Source: Candidatus Eisenbacteria bacterium (lineage in GTDB: Bacteria; Orphanbacterota; Orphanbacteria; Orphanbacterales; Orphanbacteraceae). Taken from it: DNA of 64,000 nt. This document shows, piece by piece, positions 16,944 to 25,763 of this stretch (position 1 is its first letter; every line of letters starts with the position of its first letter). The notes beneath the pieces are model-generated. The model had not been told where the DNA came from, did no database searches, and was given only the letters and a program-made list of their open reading frames with translations. Position numbers and translations under genes: made by a program. The stretch covers positions 42,832 to 106,831 of the forward strand of contig JAFGGD010000012.1 of the NCBI GenBank assembly GCA_016930695.1. Direction: 5' to 3'.

Positions 16944-17756
16944 ATGTCTTCGCCGGCTTCGATGGAAGAGATCGATTGGAACGCGATCTACCGGCGCGAG
17001 CTCGCGGCTTCGGGTTTCGCCCGGAAAAGCGCCGAGGAATGGAGCCGCCGCGCCGGGATCATGGCGGACCGATGGTCGTCCGATAGCGATTACGTGCGGG
17101 ACTTCGCCGGCCGGATGAATCTCGATGGATGCGCGTCGATGTTGGACGTGGGTTGCGGAACGGGCGACCTGCTCCTCTTCCTCGCCCCTCGCCTGGAGAA
17201 ACTGTACGGGATCGACTTCTCTCCCGGCATGCTGGAACGAGCGGAAAAGAAGATCCGCGAGAAGGGCGCGACGAACATTTCTCTGGAACGCCTCTCCTGG
17301 ACGGACGACTGGAGTTCCCTCCCCCCCGTGGACATCGTCACGGCGTCCCGTTCCTTCTCCGTCGCCGACGCCCGGGACGCCCTATCCCGGATGCACCGGC
17401 AGGCCTCGCGCCGGGTCTACATGACCTATCTTGCCGGCGGCTCCTTTCTCGACGAATCCATCCTCTCCGCCCTCGGACGGCGGGCGGCGCCCCGCCCCGA
17501 CTACATCATCCTCGTAAACATCCTCCATCAGATGGGGATACGCGCGTCCGTCGATTTCATCCCCGGTCCATCCGACTCGATCGTCTCTCCCTCCCTCGAC
17601 GACCTCGTGCGCCGCGTCACATGGAGCCTGGGGTCGATCGACGAGCGAGAAGAATGCGCCCTCGCGCTCTATTACGACACCCTTCCCCGGGTCGAAGCGG
17701 GAGCGCTCCTTCCCCGGGCGCGTCGCGAATGGGCTTGGATCGCATGGGAAAAATGA
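16944..17756 (+). CDS. Class I SAM-dependent methyltransferase
   Basis: 270 residues from the ATG at 16944, which follows a purine-rich GGAGAGGAGAAGAGAG stretch; an earlier in-frame start exists but overlaps the promoter and terminator. Motif I (MLDVGCGTGDLL, about residue 66-77) and motif II (YGIDFSPGML) define a Rossmann-type SAM-binding fold. Motif IV is weak (VDIVTASRSF), so the target cannot be named. It is the first of three genes joined by ATGA overlaps with a polytopic membrane protein and a THEP1-like NTPase. That constant stoichiometry suggests a shared pathway, perhaps small-molecule or metal uptake and modification (inference). Confidence 0.85.
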   Translation: MSSPASMEEIDWNAIYRRELAASGFARKSAEEWSRRAGIMADRWSSDSDYVRDFAGRMNLDGCASMLDVGCGTGDLLLFLAPRLEKLYGIDFSPGMLERAEKKIREKGATNISLERLSWTDDWSSLPPVDIVTASRSFSVADARDALSRMHRQASRRVYMTYLAGGSFLDESILSALGRRAAPRPDYIILVNILHQMGIRASVDFIPGPSDSIVSPSLDDLVRRVTWSLGSIDEREECALALYYDTLPRVEAGALLPRARREWAWIAWEK

Positions 17757-18787
17757 CGGAGAAGCCGATTCCGCTCGTTCCCGACCGCGGGGCGGCCGTT
17801 CAGCGGCTGACCGCGCTCTGGGCGCTCAACGAATCCGGACTGGGCGGCGTCGTGCACGCACTGAAGATCCCCTTCACGGGCATTCTGGTCGGAGGAACGG
17901 CGATTCTGATCATCACGTTGATCGCGTTCTTCGCGGAGCACAAGGCGCGGGCCGTGCTGCGGGCCCTGGTGTTCGTGATCGTGATCAAAGCCGCCGCCGC
18001 GCCCCACACGCCCCTGCCCGCGTATTTCGCCGTCGCCTTCCAGGGGCTCGCCGGGGCGCTCCTCTTCTCCCTGCTGCCGGGAACGAGGCTCCCCGCCATG
18101 CTCCTCGCCGTCACCGGACTGCTCGAAGGAGCGGCGCAAAAGCTGATCGTCATGACGATCGTCTTCGGCGGATCCCTCTGGCGTTCCCTGGACCTGGTCG
18201 GCCGCCACGTCGCCTCCACCCTCCATCTCTCCGTCCCCGAGGAGTACCGTTTCAGCGGCCTCGTCATCGGCGCCCTTCTGGCCTATCACCTGGCCGGCGG
18301 CGTTTTGATCGGAGCGATCGCGGGAGGCCTGCCGGATCGCCTCCTTCGCGAACTGGAAAAGCCCATGCCGGCGGCGGCCGGAGACGCCGAAGAGAGAACG
18401 GGAGCCGCGCGCCCCTCGCAGGGAAAGCGGTGGAGGAAACGAATCCTTCATTGGTCCTTCCTCCTCCTCTTCATCCTTCTCGTTCTCGCGTTCCTCGGCT
18501 CCGAAGGCGGCCTTCTTCACCGCCTCCTCCGGCCGATCCTGCGCACGGCGGTCGCCCTCGGGGTCTGGTTTCTCTTCGTCGCCCCGCTTTTCCGTCTCGC
18601 CCTCTCCCGCCTCCGGAACAGACAGATGAGCCGTCACGCCCGGGAAATCGACGACATGCAACGCCTCCTCCCCCGCCTTCGCGTTCTCGCGGGCGTCGCC
18701 TGGCGGGAGACGAGGGGAAGCCGCGCGTCGCGCCGCTGGCCGGACTTCCTGATCCGCCTCGCGGCGCGGGCGCTCACGGAAACATGA
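17753..18787 (+). CDS. Polytopic membrane protein of unknown function
   Basis: 344 residues. The ATG at 17753 overlaps the methyltransferase stop as ATGA. A conserved-looking cytoplasmic N-terminus (ALNESGLGGVVHALKIPFTG) enters six to eight hydrophobic segments: about 40-60, 66-85, 88-110, 116-140, 168-195, 229-250 and 262-285. A charged Lys/Arg linker (about 205-228) separates two bundles, and the last 60 residues are basic and soluble. It has no transporter signature I recognise. Proteins beginning with the same ESG.GG..HALKIPFTG pattern occur, to my recollection, beside THEP1-like NTPases in other FCB bacteria; a neighbourhood search would test that. A role as an importer or membrane sensor powered by the next gene is inference. 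Confidence 0.75.
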   Translation: MTEKPIPLVPDRGAAVQRLTALWALNESGLGGVVHALKIPFTGILVGGTAILIITLIAFFAEHKARAVLRALVFVIVIKAAAAPHTPLPAYFAVAFQGLAGALLFSLLPGTRLPAMLLAVTGLLEGAAQKLIVMTIVFGGSLWRSLDLVGRHVASTLHLSVPEEYRFSGLVIGALLAYHLAGGVLIGAIAGGLPDRLLRELEKPMPAAAGDAEERTGAARPSQGKRWRKRILHWSFLLLFILLVLAFLGSEGGLLHRLLRPILRTAVALGVWFLFVAPLFRLALSRLRNRQMSRHAREIDDMQRLLPRLRVLAGVAWRETRGSRASRRWPDFLIRLAARALTET

Positions 18788-19335
18788 GGATCCTTCTCAC
18801 AGGCGAAATCGGCTCCGGCAAGAGCACCGTGGTGCGGGAGGTGCTGCGTCTCGCGGCATTCGAGCGCGTCACCGGCCTCTTCTCCCGCCGGGTGGACGAG
18901 CGGGACGGTTCGCGCGGCTACCGGCTCGTCTCCTCGCTCGACGGCCGGGAGATGCGGTTCGCCTTCCCGAAAAGCGGCCCGGACGACGGTCCGGGAAAAT
19001 TCCGCATCGACCGGGAGGTCTTCGATCGCTTCGGCGCGGAAGTCCTACGGGCGGCGGCTCGCGACGCCGATTCTCCGCTGGTGATCGACGAGTTGGGGAT
19101 CTTCGAACGGGGCGCCTCCGCGTACGTGGAGGCGGTGGGGGAGTGCGTCGCCCGCAAGCGGGACGCTCTCGTCGTCGTGCAGGAGAGGGCTCGGGATTTC
19201 TGGACGCCGATCCTTAGGACCGAAGAGTTCGACCGATGCGCGGAGGTGACGCTCCGGAACCGGGACGGGTTGCCCATCACGCTGGCGGAGCTTTTTTCTC
19301 GCCCGGGCGGCGGGGAGCGTCCGGGAAACCGGTGA
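18784..19335 (+). CDS. THEP1-like P-loop nucleoside-triphosphatase
   Basis: 183 residues, ATG overlapping the previous stop as ATGA. Walker A GEIGSGKST lies at about 7-15 and Walker B LVIDELG at about 98-104, with the fold order of the THEP1/nucleoside-triphosphatase family (similar length, about 175-190). Characterised THEP1 proteins hydrolyse NTPs slowly, and their biological role is unclear. Coupling to a membrane protein and a methyltransferase suggests it energises or regulates a membrane process rather than acting alone (inference). The C-terminus is Gly/Pro/Arg-rich. Confidence 0.8.
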   Translation: MRILLTGEIGSGKSTVVREVLRLAAFERVTGLFSRRVDERDGSRGYRLVSSLDGREMRFAFPKSGPDDGPGKFRIDREVFDRFGAEVLRAAARDADSPLVIDELGIFERGASAYVEAVGECVARKRDALVVVQERARDFWTPILRTEEFDRCAEVTLRNRDGLPITLAELFSRPGGGERPGNR

Positions 19336-19426
19336 GGGCGGGAGAGCGCCCCCCCGCGGAGAGAGGAGACCGCCCGCTCCGATCGTTTCACGCGCCGTGG
19401 GACCCGCGCGCCGCGCGCGAGGGATC

Positions 19427-19888
19427 CTACAGCACCATCCAGCGACGCTCCATTTTACCGAGCACCTTATCCACGGCGCGGAGTGGGATCGCCACGCGGA
19501 CTTTTTCCCCCGTGTCGCGGACGTTGATGATGAGCCTGTCCCCCTCCTTGGAGATGCGCACCGTCTCCCGGCCGTCCCGCACGTCGACCAGCACGCAATC
19601 CGGAATATCACGCAGTTCGCCGCAGGCCCGGCGCGCGATGGTGAGATAGGGGATCGTCTCGCTGTCGATCTCCTCGTAAACCTCGCTCGGGAGAAAATTG
19701 AGGCCGAGGATGAGAAACGCCGCGGGGACCTCGATCTCCAGGTTCGCGCCGCCCGACCCGCTCTCGTCGACCATCACCTCGATCATCCCCACGCCGCCCA
19801 GATTGACGACCAGCGCCGCGCCGGTCAGCGAAAAGAGCGCGATCACCGCCGCGGATATCCAAAGCGCCTTCCGGTCTCTCGATTTCAT
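19427..19888 (-). CDS. Small membrane-anchored protein of unknown function
   Basis: 153 residues. A single N-terminal helix (about 8-32) anchors a soluble domain rich in beta strands (VLVDVRDGRETVRISKEGDR..., RVAIPLRAVDKVLGKM). The ATG at 19888 is preceded by GGAGAGG. The upstream gene ends only 9 nt before it, so the two form an operon. The short motif GRETVRI is shared with that neighbour, which hints at a common domain. I cannot name a family. Confidence 0.6.
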   Translation of the reverse strand: MKSRDRKALWISAAVIALFSLTGAALVVNLGGVGMIEVMVDESGSGGANLEIEVPAAFLILGLNFLPSEVYEEIDSETIPYLTIARRACGELRDIPDCVLVDVRDGRETVRISKEGDRLIINVRDTGEKVRVAIPLRAVDKVLGKMERRWMVL

Positions 19889-19897
19889 GATCCTCTC

Positions 19898-20446
19898 CTA
19901 GTCCGACGAACAGCTGTCGTCGATCCAGATCCGGACACGGCTCTCCTCGTCGTTCACCATCACCAGCGTCTCCCCCTTCTGCTCCGACAGGGTGCGGAAG
20001 GCGGCGAGAAGGTCCAGCTCGTTCTCCTCGCCGGCGAGAAGGGCCCGGAAGAAGGAGAGGTGGACCTTCACGTCCACGTTCTCGCCGTCCCCCTCGCTGC
20101 GGATGAGGATGAAGCTCCCCTTCTTGGCGACGCGCACGTCCTCGTCCACCTCGTCGACGTGGATGTATTCCCCCTCCTCGGCCTTCTCGAGCGCGTCCAG
20201 GATCTTCTCGATCTGCTCGCGGTCGAAGTCCTCGTCGTCGATCACCACGCGACCGTGATGAAAATCGTCCTCGTCGATCAGCGGCAAAACCGCCTCGACC
20301 AGGTCGAAGGGAAGGTTGATCCTCACGGTTTCCCGTCCGCCGTCATCCTCCACGAACACGTGGAGCCAATCCGCGGCGTGCGCCGGGCGCGCCGCGAGCC
20401 CGAGCAACGTAAAGGCCAGACCCGCGGCGATAGCGATGCGTCTCAT
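19898..20446 (-). CDS. Exported acidic protein of unknown function
   Basis: 182 residues with a signal peptide (about 1-24, ending PAHA before ADW) and a highly acidic mature part (DEDDFHHGRVVIDDEDFDRE and similar). The start at 20446 follows AAAGGGGGC and is the only one that gives a signal peptide; the same frame stays open another 1.3 kb upstream by chance. Strands GRETVRINLPFDLVEAVLP and VDVKVHLSFFRALL echo its downstream neighbour. Likely periplasmic or surface; function unknown. Confidence 0.6.
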   Translation of the reverse strand: MRRIAIAAGLAFTLLGLAARPAHAADWLHVFVEDDGGRETVRINLPFDLVEAVLPLIDEDDFHHGRVVIDDEDFDREQIEKILDALEKAEEGEYIHVDEVDEDVRVAKKGSFILIRSEGDGENVDVKVHLSFFRALLAGEENELDLLAAFRTLSEQKGETLVMVNDEESRVRIWIDDSCSSD

Positions 20447-20659
20447 CTTACGCCCCCTTTCCTCTCCGGATGGCCCGGTGGGACTTTCGTTTCCTCCCTC
20501 CCCTACGTTCCCTCCCCTCCAATGGTTTCCGGTCCGGACCCCTCCCCCACCGCGCCGCCCCCTTTTTCTGCTATCCTGGGCTCCGTCGCCGGTCCCGAAG
20601 GCCATGCCGGGCCTCGGAACCCCTCCGCACGGGCCGCCGCGCCCGGGGGAGCGAACGCC

Positions 20660-21775
20660 ATGGAACGACTCTCCTCGATACTCGCCGACGCCCGCTCCGT
20701 CGCGGCCGCGCTCGCCCGCTCCGGATACCCCCCTTTCGTCCTCTCCGGCGCGCCTCCGGAGGAAACGCCGGTCTTCGTCTTCCACCGCGCGGGCGGGAAA
20801 CGCCTCGGCGCGAGCCTCCGGCGGCTGGTCCGGAACGGTTACCGCACACTGAGCATGGACGAGTACCTGAAGACGCGCCGCGGCGCCCGCCCCCCCGGAG
20901 AGCGGGAAGCGCTCCTCACCTTCGACGACGGCCTCGCCGACCTCCACCGCACCGTCTTCCCGCTTCTCCGGGAACACCGCTTCACCGCCGTCTCCTTCAT
21001 CGCCCCGGCGCGGATCGGCTCGCCCGGCCTCGTGGATTGGGAAGAGGCGCGGCGCATGCATGAATCGGGGGTGATCGATTTCCAGTCCCACACCCTCTCC
21101 CACCGCGCCGTCCCCGCGTCGCCTCGGATCGCCGGCTTCCACCGTCCCACCCGCCGCCCCCCGCTCCCCTGGGAAGCTCCGGAGCGCCCGGACGAACCGC
21201 CGGGGCGCCCGCACCGCCCGGGTGAGCCGATCTACGCCTCCGCCCCCCGCCTCGCCGACGAGCCCGCCCACCTGCCGGACCCGGCGATCCGGGATCGCTG
21301 CGCCGCCCACGTCGCCGCCCACGGAGGGGAGGCTTTCTTCCGGCGCCCCGGCTGGAGGCGGGAACTGATGCGGATCGCGGCGGAGGGCGCGGAGAAGAGC
21401 CCCCTCGCGACCGATCGCCGCGAATCGCCGGAGGAGAGGACCGAAAGGATCCGCGAGGAGCTTCTCCTCGGGAGGGAAGCGATCGAGGAACGCCTCCCCG
21501 GCAAAAGGGTCGCCGCCCTCGCCTATCCGTGGAACCGGTGCGGCGCGATCGCCCGCTCCCTCCTCTCCTCCTGCGGCTATGAAGCCGCCTTCACCGGCAT
21601 GGAGGGGGTAGGCGCCCCCTCCGACCCCTATCGCATCCCCCGGTTGAGCGGAGACTTCCTCGACCGTCTCCCCGGAGAAGGACGCACCCCCCTTCCGATT
21701 CTCTTTCTGCGGAAAACGGCGCGGCGGATCGCCCGAGGCCCCCACTGGTCGGCCGGCGAGGAGATTCGTGCATGA
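20660..21775 (+). CDS. Polysaccharide deacetylase family protein
   Basis: 371 residues from the ATG at 20660 (GGGGGAGCG upstream). NodB-type motif 1 LTFDDG (about 90-95) and the motif 2 core SHTLSH (about 146-151) supply the Asp and two His metal ligands of carbohydrate esterase family 4. Between about 155 and 250 there is a Pro/Arg-rich insert, then a C-terminal part (LAYPWNRCG...AAFTG...RIPRLSGD) that fits motifs 3-5 of this family. No signal peptide is seen, so it may act on cytosolic or lipid-linked glycan precursors. It overlaps the next gene (ATGA), a glycosyltransferase, supporting a role in surface glycan or lipid-glycan synthesis. Confidence 0.82.
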   Translation: MERLSSILADARSVAAALARSGYPPFVLSGAPPEETPVFVFHRAGGKRLGASLRRLVRNGYRTLSMDEYLKTRRGARPPGEREALLTFDDGLADLHRTVFPLLREHRFTAVSFIAPARIGSPGLVDWEEARRMHESGVIDFQSHTLSHRAVPASPRIAGFHRPTRRPPLPWEAPERPDEPPGRPHRPGEPIYASAPRLADEPAHLPDPAIRDRCAAHVAAHGGEAFFRRPGWRRELMRIAAEGAEKSPLATDRRESPEERTERIREELLLGREAIEERLPGKRVAALAYPWNRCGAIARSLLSSCGYEAAFTGMEGVGAPSDPYRIPRLSGDFLDRLPGEGRTPLPILFLRKTARRIARGPHWSAGEEIRA

Positions 21776-22713
21776 AGAAATCGCTCCCTCCCGTGGCGAT
21801 CGTGGCGCTCACCTGGAACCGGCGCGACTCCATGCTGGAGTGCCTCGCCTCGATCGATGCGCTCGACTATCCCGACAAGAGGATCATCCTGGTGGACAAC
21901 GCCTCCACCGACGGCACGGCGGCGGCGGCGCGGGAACGTTTCCCCGGCGTCGAACTCATCGTGAACGAGAGAAACCTGGGCGCCATCGGCGGAAAGAACG
22001 TCGGCCTCCGCCGGGCGCTCGACCTCCCCGTTCCCTATGTCTTCATGGTCGACGACGACGTGGTGCTGGAGAGGGAGACGCTCCGCGAATTGGTCCTCGC
22101 CGCCGAAGAGGACCCGCGCATCGGTCTCGTGGGGCCTAAAATGTTCGACCTGGACCGGCCCGAGATTCTCCTCGCCGCGGGCGGCCGGATCGACTACACG
22201 GAAAACATCGGCCGCCACATCGGCGAGGGGGAACGGGACGACGGCCGCTACGACGACGGCTTCGAACCGGATTATCTCTGCGGCGCGGTGCTCTTGGCCC
22301 GATCCGACGCGCTTCGAGAGGCGGGGCTCTTCGACTCCGACTTCGTCGGCTACTGGTACGAGGACACGGACCTCTCGGTTCGGGTCCGCGCCTCGGGCCT
22401 AAGGGTCGTTCTCGCCCCCCGCGCGCGCGTTCGGCTCCGCGCCGCCCCCGCGGCGGAGCAGCTCTCCTACCGGAAAAAATATCTCGCCTCGCGGAACGCG
22501 ATCCGCTTCCTACGGAAGCACGCCGGCCGCCGGCAGTGGGCGAGGTTCCTCCTCTTCACCGCCGCCGGAGTCCCGTACGCGCTCGCCCGGGATCTCCTCC
22601 ACGGCCGCGGTCCCGGCGCGGCGGCGGGGAAAGCGCTCGGCATCCTCGACGGCCTTCTCGGCCGCGAGAAAAGGGCGCGCCGTCTCATGGGCGGGCCGCC
22701 GCCCGGCGCGTGA
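21772..22713 (+). CDS. Family 2 glycosyltransferase
   Basis: 313 residues. GT-A fold: ALTWNRRDSMLECL start, VDNASTDGT (about 40-48), metal-binding DDD (about 94-96, FMVDDDVVL), acceptor-site region GAVLLARSDALREAGLFD and WYEDTDLSVRVR (about 197-208), as in rhamnosyl- and O-antigen-type GT2 enzymes. The C-terminal 80 residues are hydrophobic/basic (FLLFTAAGVPYALARDLL), likely membrane-associated. Translationally coupled to the deacetylase upstream. Sugar donor and acceptor are not predictable. Confidence 0.9.
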   Translation: MKKSLPPVAIVALTWNRRDSMLECLASIDALDYPDKRIILVDNASTDGTAAAARERFPGVELIVNERNLGAIGGKNVGLRRALDLPVPYVFMVDDDVVLERETLRELVLAAEEDPRIGLVGPKMFDLDRPEILLAAGGRIDYTENIGRHIGEGERDDGRYDDGFEPDYLCGAVLLARSDALREAGLFDSDFVGYWYEDTDLSVRVRASGLRVVLAPRARVRLRAAPAAEQLSYRKKYLASRNAIRFLRKHAGRRQWARFLLFTAAGVPYALARDLLHGRGPGAAAGKALGILDGLLGREKRARRLMGGPPPGA

Positions 22714-22763
22714 TCCAAGCGGGGGAACGAAGGACAACCCTCCGTTCCAAGAGGAGAGCATGT

Positions 22764-22793
22764 AAAAAGGCGGGGGAGTGATTCTCCCCCGCC
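22764..22793 (-). terminator. Intrinsic terminator of the secreted peptidase gene
   Basis: On the minus strand a ten-base-pair stem GGCGGGGGAG / CTCCCCCGCC is followed by TTTTTACA, about 90 nt past the stop at 22885. Confidence 0.8.
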
Positions 22794-22884
22794 CGCGATC
22801 GAACCGTGAATCGCCCGGGCGCCGGATCCCTTTCCCATCGCCGCGGCTCGCGAAAAGAGAACCCGGCACCCTCCCTTTCGTTCG

Positions 22885-25620
22885 CTACCGGATCAAGACC
22901 ATCTTCTTCTTGGAGACGAAATCCCCCGCCTCCATCCGGTAGAAATAAACGCCGGAGCCGACGGAACGGCCCGTGTCGTTCCTTCCGTCCCAGAGAACGG
23001 CGTGCGCGCCCTCGCCGTACTCGCCGCTCGCCAGCGTCCGCACCAGGCGGCCGGAAGTCTCGTACACCTTGAGATCCACATGGGACCGCTTCGGAACGGT
23101 GAAGCGGATCGTGGTGACCGGGTTGAACGGGTTCGGCCGGTTCCTCTCGAGCGCGAAGCGCGCCGGCGCCGGTCCGCCCTCCTCCACGCCGGTCGGGTCG
23201 AAGGGCTCCAGGAAGAAGTGCTCGAGCATGTACTCCATGTTCCCCCGGAGGTCGGCGTGATTCATCCGGTAGGGACGGCCGCTCAGGAAGGCGAAGCGCC
23301 CGCCGTTGACGCGGTGCGTTCCCCCGCCGGCGGGGGCGCGGTAAGCGCCCGTCCCGTAGTTGCCGGTGCTCGAGTTCGAGGTGAAGAGAAGCTCCGTCTC
23401 TCCCTGGGAGAAAGAGGTGTCGAAGAGGGAGCAGAAGCTCTGCGTGCTGGTAAAGCTCTGGTTCGCCAGCGAGGGATGCTGGGAGACGTAGTTGTATAGC
23501 GTCGCCTCCGTGTCCCCCATCCAGCTCACGCCCAGGTAGTCCCAAAAGCCGGGGTGGAAGAAGTCGTCGCCCATACGGGTCAAGAGGATCGCGTTCCCGC
23601 CCGCCTGGAGGTAGTCGAGTATCGACGTGTTCATCCACCCATCCAGGTCGCCGAGATAGTTATTCCCCACCCAGATCACCGTGGAGAACTGCTTCAGCGT
23701 GTCCGCCGGTATCGCGCCGTGGCCGAGGGCGGCCGGGAGCGTGGAAGGATAGCCGCCGCCCGGTTCGGTCCAGTAATCCCAGAAGGAGATGTCGAAATCC
23801 CCCCAGAAGGCGCTGTCCTCGTAGGCGCTCGTGATCTCCGCGCCGTAGGAATCCCAGCGGACGCCGTTCACCACGAGAATGCCGCGGTCGAAGGTGGGCG
23901 CCGTGACCGGCTCCTGGATCACCTTGAGGATCCAGCCGCCGTTCAGCTTGTCCAGCTTCACGTTGGTCGGCTCTTCCGGAACGTTGAGCACGAAGGTCTG
24001 CGTCGCCAGCGTGTCCTGCACGACGTAGGTGTTGTTCGCCGTGGGCATCTCGACCCACACGTCGACGGGCATCTTGAAGACGCGGTTGGTCTGCTTCTGC
24101 TCGATGGTGACGGTCAGGTCGTAGCCGACGGCGGCGGGCTCGTAGCTCCACTCGAAGGTGTAGATCGGATACCACTCGTCGTACACCCACTGGTCGAAAA
24201 AGTCGTCCAGATCCATCCCCGAGACGGTCTCGGCGACCCGCTGGAGATCGTCGGTGTGGGCATTCCCGTACTGCACCGCCGGATCGGCGTAGTAGGCGCG
24301 CGTGATGTCGAAGAAGGTTTCGTTCCCCACCACGTGCCGCAGCATGTGGAGCACCCAGTTCGCCTTGTTGTATGTGAGGTCGAGGCTCATCACCCGGTTC
24401 GGGTCGCTCGTGTCGTAGCAGTAAACCGATCCCGGTCCGAGGTACTTGGTCTCGTTCATCGCCGCCCGGTACTCGCCCATGCCGTACTTGTACTCTTTCC
24501 AGAGCGCCTCGCTGTAGACGGCGAATCCCTCGTTCAACCAGATGTGGTTCCAGCTGATCGGCGAGATCATGTCCCCCCACCACTGGTGGGAAAGCTCGTG
24601 AAGCACCACGTCCTCCCCCCAGAAGCCCATGCTCGTGCAGGTCTGGTGCTCCATCGCCCCGCCCCAGAGGAACTCGGCATGGCCGTACTTCTCGTCCAGG
24701 AAGGGATAGGCGCCGTAGACGCTGTCCATGAAGGCGATCATCGACGGGGTGAGCGCCGTGTAGGAAGGCACCGTGCCGGCGCTTCCGGGGAAGATGAAGT
24801 TCTGGATCTCCATCGAGTCGTTCGCGCCGTAGACGTACCAGTCGGAGTAGACCAGGTAGGGATAGGCGGTGACGCTGACGAGGTAGGAACTGATGGGATG
24901 ACCCTCGTGCCAGTGATAGGTCTTCTTCCCCGGCGTGGTCAGGCTGTCCACCGAGAGGAGGACGCCGTTGGCGGCGACGATCAGGTCGTCCGGAACGCGG
25001 TAGCGCAGGTCCACCGAGTCCGCCTTGTCCCCCACGACGTCCTTGCAGGGCCACCAGGTCCGCGCGCCGTACGGCTCGCTCAGGCTCCAGATCATGTCCT
25101 CGCCGTCGTAGGTGTCGAAACCGAAGCCTCCCCAGGACGCGGCGGGCGTCCCGCTGTAATCGACGGAGAGGACGAAGGTCTCGCCGTTCGAGTAGGTCCG
25201 GTCCAGGTCGACGGTGACCACGTCGCTCGCGTGCGACCAGGTGGTCGCCGATCCGCCGGAGGTCGCCCCCGAGACGGTCATGTTGTCCAGGAGATCCAGG
25301 TCCGCCTCGTCGAGCGAGGCGCCGGTCACCTCGGCGGTCATGGTCACCGTGCCGCTCACCAACTCCGTGGTCGGATCGAGGTCGATGTCCACGTCGTAGT
25401 GCTTCACGTCATAAAGGTCCATGTTGGACGTCGGCCGCCCGGCGATCATCAGCTGCCGGAAGAACTCCGCCTTTCGATCCGCCTCCGCCTTGTGCGCTTG
25501 GAGACGCGGCGAGAGCGCCTCGTCCTGCGCGAACGCGAGAACAGGCAGGAGAAGGGCGGCGAGAAGGAAAGCCGCGCCGAGAAGGGCGCGCCGCGGCGGA
25601 CGCGGTGACAATGGGTTCAT
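22885..25620 (-). CDS. Secreted M1-family aminopeptidase with FlgD-Ig tail
   Basis: 911 residues. The ATG at 25620 follows GGAG and opens a signal peptide (about 12-32, ending AFAQ); the frame upstream of it is chance. Gluzincin core: substrate motif GAMEH (about 318-322, GxMEN in most relatives), zinc site HELSH (341-345) with third ligand E364 in NEGFA, and a downstream Tyr-rich region. An Ig-like linker and a ThuA/GATase-like segment (about 590-790, starting near GILVVNGVRWDSYG) separate the peptidase from the FlgD-Ig tail (about 820-911, RPNPFNPVTTI, SGVYFYRM, KKMVLIR). It should remove N-terminal residues from peptides outside the cell. It lies downstream of the arginine deiminase gene on the same strand, with its own promoter-like sequence between. 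Confidence 0.92.
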   Translation of the reverse strand: MNPLSPRPPRRALLGAAFLLAALLLPVLAFAQDEALSPRLQAHKAEADRKAEFFRQLMIAGRPTSNMDLYDVKHYDVDIDLDPTTELVSGTVTMTAEVTGASLDEADLDLLDNMTVSGATSGGSATTWSHASDVVTVDLDRTYSNGETFVLSVDYSGTPAASWGGFGFDTYDGEDMIWSLSEPYGARTWWPCKDVVGDKADSVDLRYRVPDDLIVAANGVLLSVDSLTTPGKKTYHWHEGHPISSYLVSVTAYPYLVYSDWYVYGANDSMEIQNFIFPGSAGTVPSYTALTPSMIAFMDSVYGAYPFLDEKYGHAEFLWGGAMEHQTCTSMGFWGEDVVLHELSHQWWGDMISPISWNHIWLNEGFAVYSEALWKEYKYGMGEYRAAMNETKYLGPGSVYCYDTSDPNRVMSLDLTYNKANWVLHMLRHVVGNETFFDITRAYYADPAVQYGNAHTDDLQRVAETVSGMDLDDFFDQWVYDEWYPIYTFEWSYEPAAVGYDLTVTIEQKQTNRVFKMPVDVWVEMPTANNTYVVQDTLATQTFVLNVPEEPTNVKLDKLNGGWILKVIQEPVTAPTFDRGILVVNGVRWDSYGAEITSAYEDSAFWGDFDISFWDYWTEPGGGYPSTLPAALGHGAIPADTLKQFSTVIWVGNNYLGDLDGWMNTSILDYLQAGGNAILLTRMGDDFFHPGFWDYLGVSWMGDTEATLYNYVSQHPSLANQSFTSTQSFCSLFDTSFSQGETELLFTSNSSTGNYGTGAYRAPAGGGTHRVNGGRFAFLSGRPYRMNHADLRGNMEYMLEHFFLEPFDPTGVEEGGPAPARFALERNRPNPFNPVTTIRFTVPKRSHVDLKVYETSGRLVRTLASGEYGEGAHAVLWDGRNDTGRSVGSGVYFYRMEAGDFVSKKKMVLIR

Positions 25621-25671
25621 CGGTGATCTCCTTTTCTCGGACACAGAATGGATCCCTGAGAGTCTCCTGAA

Positions 25672-25700
25672 AACATACAAACGATTCTCCGGAACGTCAA
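25672..25700 (-). promoter_or_regulatory. Promoter of the M1 peptidase gene
   Basis: Minus strand: TTGACG (25700-25695), 17-nt spacer, TATGTT (25677-25672), about 50 nt before the ATG. Confidence 0.5.
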
Positions 25701-25763
25701 ACAGCCCAACCGGTTCGGCTGACCGGACCGGTGGCGGCGCGGGCTTTGCGCCGCCTCCGGCCT

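Noticed and set aside
17129..17752. Long N-terminal extension of the membrane protein
   Set aside because: Arg/Pro/His-rich frame inside the methyltransferase gene; the ATGA start at 17753 is better supported.
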